From: Geothrix fuzhouensis
Lineage (GTDB): Bacteria; Acidobacteriota; Holophagae; Holophagales; Holophagaceae
Direction: 5' to 3'
DNA length: 64,000 bases
NCBI RefSeq assembly: GCF_024609325.1
Contig: NZ_JANHMQ010000001.1
Coordinates: 558,001-622,000, forward strand
Both the position numbers and the translations under genes were made by a program. The notes beneath the pieces are model-generated. The model did not search any database. It was not told the DNA's origin and was given only the letters and a program-made list of their open reading frames with translations. Below, piece by piece: positions 43,810 to 52,357 of the stretch; the stretch's first letter is position 1, and each line of letters opens with the position of its first letter.

Positions 43810-45180
43810 ATGCCTCGTACCATGATCGAACCCTTCCGCATCAAGTCCGTGGAGCCCATCCGAATGACCAGCCACCAGGAGCGCCTGGAGATGCTGGAGG
43901 CCGCCAAGCTGAACGTCTTCAAACTGCGGGCCGAGGACGTACTGCTGGACTGGCTGACGGATTCCGGCACCGGCGCCATGAGCTCGGCCCAGTGGGGCGC
44001 CATCATGGTGGGCGACGAAAGCTACGCCGGCGCCCGGAGCTTCTTCCGCCTGGAGGCGGTGCTCCAGGACATCACGGGCATGGCCCACTTCATCCCCACC
44101 CACCAGGGCCGCGCCGCTGAGAAGGTGCTCTTCACGGCCGTGTGCAAGCAGGGCGATCTGGTGCCCAACAACTGCCACTTCGACACCACCCGCGCCAACT
44201 TGGAGTACAACGGCGTCGAGGCCGTGGATCTGGTGATCCCCGAGGGCCTCCAGCCCAGCCTCATCCACCCCTTCAAGGGCAATATCGATCTGGCTCGTGT
44301 GGAGGAGGTGCTCAAGAAGGAAGGTCACCGCATCCCCTTCGGCATGATCACCGTGACGAACAACACCGGCGGGGGTCAGCCCGTTTCCATGGCCAACCTC
44401 CGGGCTTACGCGGCCCTGCTCAAGCAGTACGGCAAACCGCTGATCATGGATGTCTGCCGCTTCGCTGAGAACGCCATGTTCATCAAGCTCCGTGAGGACG
44501 GCTACCAGGACACGTCCATCAAGGCCATCTGCCAGGAGATGTTCAGCTATGCCGATGGCTGCACCATGAGCGCCAAGAAGGATGCCCTGGTGAACATGGG
44601 CGGCTTCATCATGCTGCGCAGCGACGAGTGGCTGGACCCGGTCCGCAACATGCTGATCCTCACCGAGGGCTTCCCCACCTACGGTGGTCTGGCCGGGCGG
44701 GATCTGGAGGCCATGGCCGTGGGCCTGGAGGAGGGGATGCACGAGGATTACCTCCGCTACCGCCTGCGCACGGCCGAGTACCTGGGCGAGAAGCTGGAGG
44801 CCGCGGGCGTGGGCTTTGTGAAACCCACCGGCGGCCACGCCGTCTACATCGACGCCAAGACCGTGCTGCCAGACATGCCCGTGTCGCAGTATCCCGCCTG
44901 GGCCCTCTGCAACGCCCTCTACCTGGAAGGTGGCATCCGCGGCGTGGAGATCGGCTCCGTCATGTTTGGCAAGCACCTGGACGACGGCACCGAGACCTAC
45001 CACAGCATGGAGCTGGTGCGCCTGGCCTTCCCCCGCCGCATGTACACCCAGAGCCACTTCGACTTCGCGGCCGAGGTGATCGCCGACGTGAAGGCTAAGG
45101 CCAAGGAGATCCGCGGCGTGAAGATCGTGAAGCAGAGCAAGTATCTGCGGCACTTCACCGCCGAGATGGCCTGGGTTTGA
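43810..45180 (+). CDS. tnaA: Tryptophanase (tryptophan indole-lyase)
   Basis: 456-residue PLP enzyme that splits tryptophan to indole, pyruvate and ammonia. The N-terminus EPFRIKSVEPI, LTDSGTGAMS, PTHQGRAAEKV and the PLP lysine in CTMSAKKDALVNMGG are intact. Three positions separate it from tyrosine phenol-lyase: Asp in HFDTTR (Thr in TPL), Ile in RGVEIGS (Arg in TPL) and His in YLRHFTA (Phe in TPL). All three are of tryptophanase type. GGAG precedes the ATG at 43810. I see no TnaC-like leader ORF with a regulatory Trp codon. It diverges from coaX. Confidence 0.93.
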   Translation: MPRTMIEPFRIKSVEPIRMTSHQERLEMLEAAKLNVFKLRAEDVLLDWLTDSGTGAMSSAQWGAIMVGDESYAGARSFFRLEAVLQDITGMAHFIPTHQGRAAEKVLFTAVCKQGDLVPNNCHFDTTRANLEYNGVEAVDLVIPEGLQPSLIHPFKGNIDLARVEEVLKKEGHRIPFGMITVTNNTGGGQPVSMANLRAYAALLKQYGKPLIMDVCRFAENAMFIKLREDGYQDTSIKAICQEMFSYADGCTMSAKKDALVNMGGFIMLRSDEWLDPVRNMLILTEGFPTYGGLAGRDLEAMAVGLEEGMHEDYLRYRLRTAEYLGEKLEAAGVGFVKPTGGHAVYIDAKTVLPDMPVSQYPAWALCNALYLEGGIRGVEIGSVMFGKHLDDGTETYHSMELVRLAFPRRMYTQSHFDFAAEVIADVKAKAKEIRGVKIVKQSKYLRHFTAEMAWV

Positions 45181-45191
45181 AAAGGAAACAG

Positions 45192-45261
45192 TCAACCGCA
45201 GATGTCGCAGATTCACGCAGATGAAAGCTCAAGAAAGGCTATCTGCGATATCTGCGGTTAA
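45192..45261. repeat. Inverted repeat built from CGCAGAT units
   Basis: Three CGCAGAT units spaced 9-10 bases apart (45198-45221) are followed by an inverted pair, ATCTGCG ATATCTGCG (45241-45257). AACCGCAGAT...CGCAGAT (45194-45212) pairs with ATCTGCGATATCTGCGGTT (45241-45259) with one mismatch, making a long hairpin about 65 bases across. I associate this CGCAGAT family with widespread intergenic repeats of unknown function. The segment up to 45313 (including CCATTCGTGGTGAATCC) has the same appearance. Confidence 0.65.
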
Positions 45262-45313
45262 TCCTCCTTCCTTGAAAGACGATTCGGTCCATTCGTGGTG
45301 AATCCTTTGTAGG

Positions 45314-46744
45314 ATGAGCGGAACCCCCGTACCTGGAGCGCCCGTGACCTCCGAGCTGGAAGCCCTCTTCGCCCGCCAGCAAGCCGCCCGTTGGCGGGTG
45401 GCGGCCACTTCCGCCGACCAGCGCAAGGCCAAGCTCCGGGCCCTGCTGGAGGCCCTCATGGCCCACCGGGAGGAGGCCCATGCGGCCTTGGCGGCTGACT
45501 TCCGTAAATCCCCCGAGGAGGTGGACCTCACGGAGCTGTACCCCGTCATCTCTGAGATCAAGGAGGCCCTGCGCCGCCTGCCCCGCTGGATGAAGCCCCG
45601 GCGCGTGCCAACACCCATCGGCCTCTTCGGCAGCGCGGGAACCATCGTCCACGAGCCCAGGGGCGTGGTTCTCATCATCAGCCCCTGGAACTACCCCATC
45701 TACCTCACGCTCGGCCCCCTGGTCTCGGCCATCGCGGCGGGCAACTGCGCCATTCTGAAGCCTTCGGAATTCACGCCCCACACCACGGCCTTCTTGCAGA
45801 AGCTCCTGGGAGGCCTGTTTCCCGACGAGGAAGTGGCCCTGGTGGAAGGGGACGCCGAAGCCGCGAAGGCCCTGCTCGCCCTGCCCTTCGACCATGTCTT
45901 CTTCACGGGGAGCCCCGCTGTGGGCAAGGTCGTGATGAAAGCCGCCGCCGAGCACCTGGCGTCCGTAACCCTGGAACTGGGCGGCAAATCTCCCGTGCTC
46001 GTGGACGCGGACGCCAACCTGCGCGAGGCCGCCCGCAAGATCGCCTGGGGCAAAGGTCTCAACGGCGGCCAGACCTGCGTGGCCCCGGATTATGTGCTGG
46101 TGCACACGCAGGTGCAAGACGCCTTCATGGACGAGCTGAAGGGCGCCTTCCAGGCCTTCTACGGCGCCACGCCCGAAGCCCGCAGGGCCAGCCCGGACCT
46201 GGCGCGGATCATCAACGACCGGCACTTCACGCGGCTCCAGGCTCTGTTGAGCGGGTCCAGCGCCCAGATCGTCTTCGGCGGCGAAACGGACGAAGCCTCG
46301 CGTTACGTCGCGCCCACGATCCTGGCGAGGGTCGATCCCGCCTCGCCCGTCATGCAGGAAGAGATCTTCGGCCCCTTGCTGCCGGTGCTGGGCGTGAAGG
46401 ACCTGGACGAGGCCGTGGCCTTCGTGAATGCCCGGCCCAAGCCGCTGGCCCTCTACGTCTTCAGCCGCAGCAGACGGAATGCGGAAGCCCTTGTGGCCCG
46501 CACCACGGCTGGCGGTGGCTGCATCAACGACACGGTGCTGCACTTCGCCCACACGGGCCTGCCTACGGGCGGCGTGAACACTTCCGGCTTCGGCAAGGCC
46601 CACGGCCGTCACGGCTTCGAGGCCTTCTCCAATGCCCGGGGCATCCTGCGCCAGCCCACGCGATTCTCGGCCATCCAGCTCATGTACCCGCCCTACACTC
46701 ATTTCGTGCGGCGTATGATCGACCTGACGCTGAAGTATTTCTGA
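45314..46744 (+). CDS. Aldehyde dehydrogenase, class 3-like
   Basis: 476-residue NAD(P)-dependent aldehyde dehydrogenase. Motifs are VVLIISPWNYP, NCAILKPSEFTPHT, FFTGSPAVGK, the catalytic Glu in TLELGGKSPVLVD, the catalytic Cys in NGGQTCVAPDYVLV, and EEIFGPLLPVLGV. The C-terminus (FSAIQLMYPPYTHFVRRMIDLTLKYF, seen as IQLMYPPY and FVRRMID) is the class 3 tail. Class 3 enzymes act on medium- and long-chain or aromatic aldehydes. An additional short copy of this tail lies downstream at 48095-48196. An ATG further in is an alternative start. Confidence 0.92.
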   Translation: MSGTPVPGAPVTSELEALFARQQAARWRVAATSADQRKAKLRALLEALMAHREEAHAALAADFRKSPEEVDLTELYPVISEIKEALRRLPRWMKPRRVPTPIGLFGSAGTIVHEPRGVVLIISPWNYPIYLTLGPLVSAIAAGNCAILKPSEFTPHTTAFLQKLLGGLFPDEEVALVEGDAEAAKALLALPFDHVFFTGSPAVGKVVMKAAAEHLASVTLELGGKSPVLVDADANLREAARKIAWGKGLNGGQTCVAPDYVLVHTQVQDAFMDELKGAFQAFYGATPEARRASPDLARIINDRHFTRLQALLSGSSAQIVFGGETDEASRYVAPTILARVDPASPVMQEEIFGPLLPVLGVKDLDEAVAFVNARPKPLALYVFSRSRRNAEALVARTTAGGGCINDTVLHFAHTGLPTGGVNTSGFGKAHGRHGFEAFSNARGILRQPTRFSAIQLMYPPYTHFVRRMIDLTLKYF

Positions 46745-46799
46745 ATTGACCCGGGCGCCAACCTTTTCGCGAGGCCCCGCGGGCCCATAGAGATTTTCC

Positions 46800-48068
46800 A
46801 TGCAACTCAGGCACCTCCTCCAGTCGCGAGCCAAGCGCAGGAACCTCCGGGTCCTGGCGCACGGCCGCCGGATCCTCTTCCTCATGCTCCCCCTGGGCGC
46901 TTTCACAGGGTGGATGATGGGGCTGGCCGTGGCCGCCTACCTCGCCCTCTTCGAATGGTTCCGGCAGAGCCTCACCCAGAACCATCTCGTCCTCCTGCTT
47001 CCCCTGATCGGCCTGCCCCTCGCCACCACGATCCTGGCGCTGGGCGGGGTCGGCGAGGTGACCCTGGCCGAGGACATCGAGATCTCCCACAAAGATCCCT
47101 ACAGCGCCTTCCCCTTCCGGAAGTCGTTCATCAAGGTGCTGGCCTGCTTCGCCACTATCTTCCTCGGGGGGAGCGCGGGCCTGGAGGGGCCGGGAAAGTG
47201 GTTCGGCGCCGCCGTCGGACTCCAGTGCCACCGGCTGGTCCGCTCCCTCTCCCGCCGGCTCCAGTTCTTCCGCAGGCTCCTGATGGACGCGCACACCATG
47301 GTGGCCTGTGGCGCGGCGGGGGCCCTGGCCTCGGTCTTCCGGGCGCCGCTGAGCGCGGCCCTGTTCGCAGCCGAGCATGACGGCACCATCCGTTCGCTCA
47401 ACCTAGTGCCCACCCTGGTGGCCTCGGCCTCCGGTTACCTGGTCTTTGCCGCGATGATGGGGCATCAGCCCCTGCTCATCCTCACCCGCCCCTACACCTT
47501 GGCCTGGCACGAGATCTGGATGGCCCTTCCGCTTGGCTTGGCCTGCGGCCTGGGCTCCAGCTTCTTCAGCGCGGCCCAGGCCACCTTCCGCAGACGGCTC
47601 GCCTGGATCCCCCTTCCCCTGCGCGGCTTGGCGGGCGGAGTGGGACTGGTGGTCCTCATGCTGCCAGGGCACCTCTTGCTGCCCGGCATCCCTGTGGCGC
47701 GCGGCGGGGGCGTGGAACTCGTGAACCACCTCCTGATGACCCCACCCGACCTGCGCCTGGCCCTCATCTTCCTGGGCGTGAAGATCCTGGCCACGGCCCT
47801 GACCCTAGGATCCGGGGGCATCGGAGGCACCTGGCTGCCGGCTGTGGCCATGGGCGCCTGCCTCGGCTCTGCCTTCGATGCGTGGTTCCTGCCGGGCTAT
47901 CCCGGACTGCTCACGATGCTCGGAGCCACAGCCTTCGCTGGAGCCTTCAACGAGACGATGCTGGTCCCAGTGGTGTTCCTGGCAGAGACGACCGCCCAGG
48001 CCGCCCTGGTGGTACCGGCCCTGGTGGCCACGACGGTGGCCTATCTGGTGGCCCGGGAATGGGACTGA
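46800..48068 (+). CDS. ClC-family chloride channel or transporter
   Basis: 422-residue integral membrane protein with about ten hydrophobic helices. It has FLGGSAGLEGPGKWFGAAVG (the GxEGP filter with the gating Glu), AAGALASVFRAPLSAALFAAE and SGGIGGTWLPAVAMGACLGS (GxFxP-like region), and ends in a short hydrophobic tail. No CBS domains are present. Ion selectivity and coupling (Cl-/H+ antiport versus channel) cannot be settled by eye. It sits between a complete aldehyde dehydrogenase gene and a second aldehyde dehydrogenase tail. Confidence 0.88.
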   Translation: MQLRHLLQSRAKRRNLRVLAHGRRILFLMLPLGAFTGWMMGLAVAAYLALFEWFRQSLTQNHLVLLLPLIGLPLATTILALGGVGEVTLAEDIEISHKDPYSAFPFRKSFIKVLACFATIFLGGSAGLEGPGKWFGAAVGLQCHRLVRSLSRRLQFFRRLLMDAHTMVACGAAGALASVFRAPLSAALFAAEHDGTIRSLNLVPTLVASASGYLVFAAMMGHQPLLILTRPYTLAWHEIWMALPLGLACGLGSSFFSAAQATFRRRLAWIPLPLRGLAGGVGLVVLMLPGHLLLPGIPVARGGGVELVNHLLMTPPDLRLALIFLGVKILATALTLGSGGIGGTWLPAVAMGACLGSAFDAWFLPGYPGLLTMLGATAFAGAFNETMLVPVVFLAETTAQAALVVPALVATTVAYLVAREWD

Positions 48069-48094
48069 AACCGCCACCCATCCTGAGCCTTGGC

Positions 48095-48196
48095 CCTTTC
48101 CGCCAGCGCACCGGGCGCTCGGTCATCCAGCTCATGCAGGCGCCCCAGACGGGCTTCGTGCGGCGGATGATCGATTTGACGGTGGACGACTTCTGA
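48095..48196 (+). pseudogene. Leftover aldehyde dehydrogenase C-terminal tail
   Basis: 33 codons plus stop directly after the ClC gene align with the last 33 codons of the aldehyde dehydrogenase at 45314-46744. By my alignment 20 of 33 residues match, including RSVIQLM (against FSAIQLM) and FVRRMIDLT. The upstream codons in the same frame do not align. It has no start codon of its own. It is most likely the end of a lost second aldehyde dehydrogenase gene or a duplicated fragment. Confidence 0.7.
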
Positions 48197-48244
48197 GCCG
48201 CCTGGTCCGAGGGCTGGAAACCACCCGAGGTCCGCAGGTAGGCC

Positions 48245-48274
48245 TTGACAGGGCCAGATTCCTGTCTGCAAATT
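48245..48274 (+). promoter_or_regulatory. Candidate promoter and operator of the marR gene
   Basis: TTGACA (48245-48250) is a perfect -35 box; the -10 region 17-18 bases on (GCAAAT) is poor. GACAGG-N8-CCTGTC (48247-48266) is a 20-bp dyad overlapping the -35 box, in a position where a MarR dimer could block it. A weaker TTGA-N7-TCAA dyad follows (48273-48287). Confidence 0.45.
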
Positions 48275-48302
48275 GATTCGTGTTCAAACAATGTGAAGTC
48301 AA

Positions 48303-48785
48303 ATGAAAAAGGCGCCTCTCGAGAAGACTCGATTGATCGAGGAGGTCATGCGGAACCTCCGACGCATGGTAAAAGCCCTGGAGGCCTACTCCATGGCCGT
48401 GGAAAAGCGGTACGGCCTGACCGGACCGCAGCTCTGGGCGCTCTGGGAGCTGAGCCGGAGCGGGCCCATGGGACTGAAGGATCTCGCCGAGCGCATGTAC
48501 CTCAATCCGAGCACGGTCGTGGGGGTGGTCGACCGCCTGGTGGAGAAGGGCCTGGTCGCGAGGGACCCGGATCCTTCTGACCGGCGCCGGGTGTCGCTGG
48601 ACCTTACCCCCCGCGGATCCGAGCTCCTGAAGGATTCCCCCCATCCCGCCCAGGGCCAGCTTCTGCACGGCCTCCAGGGCATGAGCCTGAAGGAAGTCCA
48701 GGACCTGCATGCCTCCACCGCCACCCTCGTGAAGGTCATGGAGGCCGAGAACCTTGATGCCACGTTCTTCTTCGCCGACGGATGA
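48303..48785 (+). CDS. MarR-family transcriptional regulator
   Basis: 160-residue winged-helix regulator. It has a dimerising N-terminal helix, then SGPMGLKDLAERMYLNPSTVVGVVDRLVEKGLVARDPDPSDRRRVSLDLTPRG (seen as LAERMYLNPSTVVGVVDRL and DPSDRRRVSLDLT), the wing with the DRR motif. The C-terminal helices complete the fold. It probably represses itself through the dyad at 48247-48266. The next gene is the Pal lipoprotein 59 bases on; a link between them is possible but not shown. The effector is unknown. Confidence 0.92.
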   Translation: MKKAPLEKTRLIEEVMRNLRRMVKALEAYSMAVEKRYGLTGPQLWALWELSRSGPMGLKDLAERMYLNPSTVVGVVDRLVEKGLVARDPDPSDRRRVSLDLTPRGSELLKDSPHPAQGQLLHGLQGMSLKEVQDLHASTATLVKVMEAENLDATFFFADG

Positions 48786-48844
48786 CGCCGGGCCAAGCTG
48801 CTCGACGACCCGCCCTCTTCCACCTCATCTCGAGAGGAATGCCC

Positions 48845-49396
48845 ATGAGACCCACCCTGATCCTTCCTGCCCTGGCCACGGGAGTGGTTTTGCTGTGCCT
48901 GTCCGCCTGCAAGAAGCCCGCGCCGGCTCCCGCGCCAGTCCCGGTCGAGGCCCCTGCTCCGGCGCCGGCACCAGCTCCCGTCCCTGCACCGGCCCCTGCC
49001 CCGGCCCCGGCTCTCGAACAAGCCCCCGCTCCCGTGCAGGATGCGGCCTACTGGAATGCCCAGGATGTCTGCCGGGACATCCACTTCGACTTCGACAGGT
49101 CCGACATCCGCCAGGAAGACCGACCGCTTCTGCAGGCGACCGCGGACTGGATGAAGGCCCACCCGGGGTTCAAGGTCCAGGTCGAAGGGAACTGCGACGA
49201 GCGCGGCACCAACGAGTACAACCTGGCGCTCGGCAATCGCCGGGCTGCCGCAGCCTTGCATTTCCTGGCGGGCCTCGGCGTTCCCGAGTCCAGGATCACC
49301 ACCCTCAGCTACGGCAAAGAGAAGCCGGTTTGCTCGGAATCCAACGAGGGCTGCTGGCGCCAGAACCGCCGCGACCACTTCGTGGTCAAGCACTGA
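48845..49396 (+). CDS. pal: Peptidoglycan-associated lipoprotein (OmpA/Pal family)
   Basis: 183-residue outer-membrane lipoprotein. The lipobox is LSAC (Cys around residue 21). It is followed by a Pro/Ala-rich linker of about 50 residues with many APAP repeats. The OmpA-like domain (about 80-183) has IHFDFDRSDIR, VQVEGNCDERGTNEYNLALGNRRAAAAL (seen as NCDERGTNEYNLALG) and SYGKEKPVC, which bind diaminopimelate in peptidoglycan. Three cysteines (in GNCDERG, KPVCSE and GCWR) may form a disulphide. GAGAGG precedes the ATG at 48845. No tolB/tolA neighbours are present. Confidence 0.92.
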   Translation: MRPTLILPALATGVVLLCLSACKKPAPAPAPVPVEAPAPAPAPAPVPAPAPAPAPALEQAPAPVQDAAYWNAQDVCRDIHFDFDRSDIRQEDRPLLQATADWMKAHPGFKVQVEGNCDERGTNEYNLALGNRRAAAALHFLAGLGVPESRITTLSYGKEKPVCSESNEGCWRQNRRDHFVVKH

Positions 49397-49415
49397 CGCA
49401 GCGCTGCGGGACCCA

Positions 49416-49456
49416 CGGCACCAGGGCGGCGCTCTCGGCGTCCCGCCCTGGTGCCG
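49416..49456. terminator. Bidirectional hairpin between pal and the SDR gene
   Basis: CGGCACCAGGGCGG (49416-49429) and its exact complement (49443-49456) form a 14-bp stem with a 13-base loop between convergent genes. No T-run follows. Confidence 0.6.
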
Positions 49457-49468
49457 ATTCGCGCCAGC

Positions 49469-50284
49469 TCAATGCCCCTGCCGTCCCACGAAATCATCCA
49501 TGCTGCGATTCACGCCGAAGAAGCCGAGTACTGCGTCGAAGAGGAAGGGCGGCAGCACGCGGATGACCGGCACAGTCATCACAAAGCGGGGCATGACCAG
49601 GCGTGAGCGGTTGCTTTCGATGGCACCCAGGATGCGGCGCACCACGTAGTCCGGTTTGAGGATGGGCAGCAGCCATGCGAAGCGGGTCTTCACGCCCTCG
49701 AACATGCCGGTGTCGATGAAGAAGGGGCAGACCACGGTGGTCCGCACGGGACTGCCCAGGCGTTTCAGTTCCATGCGCAGTGATTCGTCGAAGCCCACCG
49801 CCGCGAATTTAGAGGCTGAGTAGTCCACCAATCGCGAGGTGCCTACAAGGCCGGCGGCGGAGGCCACGGTGACGATGTGCCCTTTCCCTGCGGCCAGCAT
49901 GCCCGGCAGGAAGGCCCGCACGGTCCAGAAGCCTGCCAGGACGTTCACCTGGAAGGTGCGCTCGATGGCCTCGTCACTGCATTCCAGCAAGGTCTTCCCG
50001 GAGACGATGCCCGCGTTGTTGATGAGAATGTCCACCCCGCCCCGGGCATTTTGCACCTCGGCACAGGTAGCCTGGAGCGCCGCCCGGGCCGAGAGATCCA
50101 CCACGAAACCCTGGCCGTCGCCTTGCTCGGCCTGGATGGCCGCACAGACCTCAGTCAAGCCCTGCGCGTCGCGATCCAGCAGGCTCACGCGGGCTCCACG
50201 ACGCACCGCGTCCAGGGCCATGAGGCGGCCCAGGCCACTGGCCGCACCGGTAATGAGGACATGGGCGCCACGGAAATCGGTCAT
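49469..50284 (-). CDS. Short-chain dehydrogenase/reductase
   Basis: 271-residue classical SDR. The cofactor site is TGAASGLGRLMALD, the NNAGIVSGKTLLE motif follows, and the catalytic Ser-Tyr-Lys is in VASAAGLVGTSRLVDYSASKFAAVGF (seen as VDYSASKFA). After the catalytic Lys the chain continues with PVRTTVVCPFFIDTGMFEGV. The C-terminal extension has several hydrophobic stretches, as in SDRs that act on lipophilic substrates. The substrate is unknown. It lies downstream of the ABC-F gene by 35 bases. Confidence 0.9.
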   Translation of the reverse strand: MTDFRGAHVLITGAASGLGRLMALDAVRRGARVSLLDRDAQGLTEVCAAIQAEQGDGQGFVVDLSARAALQATCAEVQNARGGVDILINNAGIVSGKTLLECSDEAIERTFQVNVLAGFWTVRAFLPGMLAAGKGHIVTVASAAGLVGTSRLVDYSASKFAAVGFDESLRMELKRLGSPVRTTVVCPFFIDTGMFEGVKTRFAWLLPILKPDYVVRRILGAIESNRSRLVMPRFVMTVPVIRVLPPFLFDAVLGFFGVNRSMDDFVGRQGH

Positions 50285-50319
50285 GGGAACCTCGGGGTTT
50301 CCCCGATGCTACCAGCCCC

Positions 50320-52293
50320 TCAATGCTGTGCATCCTCCAGGGCGCCCTGGGCGGCTTCCCAGTCACTCATGGCGTAGGCCAGGTCCGCTTCCAATGTCTT
50401 CTGGGCGTCCAGTTTCGCAGTGAAGGCCTGCCAGTCGGCAGGATCCATGGCGGCCATCTCCTTTTGGATATCGGTGAGTTTCGCCTCCAGGTCCGCCACC
50501 TTGGCCTCGGCCTCAGCCACCTGCTTCTCGAAACGTTTCACGGCCCGCTGCTTGTCCTTGTCGATGGCGGCGGGTTTGGGAGGCTGGATCGGCGCGGTGG
50601 CAGGGCCCTGCGACTTCGCCTGTGATGAAGGGAGCTTCCTGGTGGTTTCGGGCTCGGGGCTGCCGGATTCCGTCTCGGCGCTCAGATCCAGATCCACCCA
50701 GGCTTGGTGGTCCTCGTAGCCGCCTTCGCGGAACTCGGCCTTGCCCTCGTGGATGCGCAACAGCGAGTCCGCCACGCGGCCCAGCAGGTAGCGGTCGTGG
50801 GTCACGACGATGGCCGCACCTGTGAAGCTCAGGATGGTGTCTTCCATGGCTTCCATGCTGGGGATGTCCATGTGGTTGGTGGGCTCATCCAGCAGCAGCA
50901 GGTTCACGCCGTGGCGAATCAAGGTGGCGATGCTGAGGCGAGCCCGCTCGCCGCCGGAAAGCGCCGTCACAGGCTTGTCCACGTCGTCGCCGCGAAACTG
51001 GAACTTGGCCAGGAACCCCAGCACGTCCTGTTTCATGGCCTGGGGCGTCACCCCATGGATCTGCTGGAACACCGTGTTCCGAGGATCCAGGTTCCGGTGG
51101 TGCTGGTCGAAGTAGCCCAGCTTCACCTGGCTACCCAGACGAGCGCGGCCTGTGATGAAGGGGATCTCCTCGGAGATGGCCTTCAGCAGGGTGGACTTGC
51201 CGGTGCCGTTGAGGCCGACGATGCCCATCTTCTGGCCACGCTTGATCTGGAGCTGCTCCAGTGGCGCGTAGAGGGGCTTCCCATCCCAGCCCACGCTGGC
51301 GTTCTCCAGCACCAGCGCGACATCGCCACTGCGCTGGGTCTCGGGGAAGGTGAACTTGACCTTGCGCCGGTCCTTCAAGGGCTTCTGGATCCGGTCCAGC
51401 TTTGAAAGATGGGTGCGGCGACCGCGGGCCTGCTTGGTGTTCTGGCCGGCGATATTGCGACGGATGTACTCTTCCTGGTTCTTGATATAGGCCTGCTGTT
51501 GCTCGTAGTGCCTTTCCAGCAGCGCCAGCTCCTGTTCCTTCTTCTCCATGAACTCGGAGTAGTTGCCTTCGTAGGCCCGGGAGCGGCCCAGTTCCAGTTC
51601 GAGGATCTCGGTGGCGATCTTGTCCAGGAAGTAACGGTCGTGGCTGATGACCGCCACCGTTGCATCCGTGTCCTGGATGAAGCCTTCGAGCCAGCGCAGG
51701 CTCGGCAGGTCCAGGTGGTTGGTGGGCTCATCCAGCAACAGCAGATCCTGGCCCTGAAGAATGGCCTTGGCCAGCATCACACGGCTCTTCTGGCCGCCAG
51801 ACAGCGTCTCCACTGGGCGATCGAAATCAGCAGGGCCGAAACCCAGTGATTGAAGGATGCTTTCGGCCCGGGCACGAATGGTGAAGCCATCCAGGTGCTC
51901 GAAAGTCTCCGTCACCTTTTGATAGCGTTCCATGACTTCATCCAGATCCCCGCCGGCCTCGCCCATGCGGTGCTCCAGTTCCCGCATCTCGTGCTGCAGC
52001 TTTTCCACGTCGCCGAAGGCCGCCAGGGCCTCCTCGAGCACGCTTCCTTGCGTGTCCGGCACCAGATCCTGGGCGTAGTGGCCCATGCGGATGCCGCGTT
52101 CCTTCGTGGGTCGCACGACGGTGCCGCTGTCGGCCTCCAGTTGGCCCAGCAGCAGCTTGAAGACCGTGCTCTTCCCCGCGCCGTTGCGACCGATGACGCC
52201 CCAGCACTCGCCTTCCTGGATGGCCCAGGTGACATCCTTCAGCACCTCCTGGGGGCCGAAGCCGAGATCAACGTGATTGAGAGAGGCGAGCAT
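50320..52293 (-). CDS. ABC-F family ATPase (Uup/EttA-type)
   Basis: 657-residue soluble protein with two ABC domains and no membrane part. Walker A sequences are GRNGAGKSTVF and GLNGTGKSTLL; the signatures are LSGGQKSRVMLA and LSGGERARLSIA; Walker B is LLLDEPTNHLD/MD. Between the domains lies the P-site tRNA-interacting linker (about 240-300, ending GRRTHLSKLDRIQKP). The C-terminus (about 560-657) is a charged coiled coil like that of Uup. Such proteins act on the ribosome and in some cases give antibiotic protection. Which subtype this is remains open. Confidence 0.9.
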   Translation of the reverse strand: MLASLNHVDLGFGPQEVLKDVTWAIQEGECWGVIGRNGAGKSTVFKLLLGQLEADSGTVVRPTKERGIRMGHYAQDLVPDTQGSVLEEALAAFGDVEKLQHEMRELEHRMGEAGGDLDEVMERYQKVTETFEHLDGFTIRARAESILQSLGFGPADFDRPVETLSGGQKSRVMLAKAILQGQDLLLLDEPTNHLDLPSLRWLEGFIQDTDATVAVISHDRYFLDKIATEILELELGRSRAYEGNYSEFMEKKEQELALLERHYEQQQAYIKNQEEYIRRNIAGQNTKQARGRRTHLSKLDRIQKPLKDRRKVKFTFPETQRSGDVALVLENASVGWDGKPLYAPLEQLQIKRGQKMGIVGLNGTGKSTLLKAISEEIPFITGRARLGSQVKLGYFDQHHRNLDPRNTVFQQIHGVTPQAMKQDVLGFLAKFQFRGDDVDKPVTALSGGERARLSIATLIRHGVNLLLLDEPTNHMDIPSMEAMEDTILSFTGAAIVVTHDRYLLGRVADSLLRIHEGKAEFREGGYEDHQAWVDLDLSAETESGSPEPETTRKLPSSQAKSQGPATAPIQPPKPAAIDKDKQRAVKRFEKQVAEAEAKVADLEAKLTDIQKEMAAMDPADWQAFTAKLDAQKTLEADLAYAMSDWEAAQGALEDAQH

Positions 52294-52302
52294 CGGGATG
52301 CC

Positions 52303-52357
52303 TGTCAGCTATCGGTTGGAGAGGCGTCTGGCAGCTGATAGCTGAAGGCTGACAGCG
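52303..52357. repeat. Partly palindromic member of the GCTGATAGC repeat group
   Basis: CTGTCAGCTATC at one end and GATAGCTGAAGGCTGACAG at the other form an imperfect inverted repeat across about 50 bases. The repeated core GCTGATAGCTGA resembles the repeats at 7236 and 54911. It sits between the ABC-F gene and the tRNA-Ala hairpin. Confidence 0.4.

Noticed and set aside
42907-45216. 769-codon minus-strand frame seeming to extend coaX upstream
   Set aside because: The upstream part is antisense to tnaA; the CoaX domain begins exactly at the ATG at 43701.
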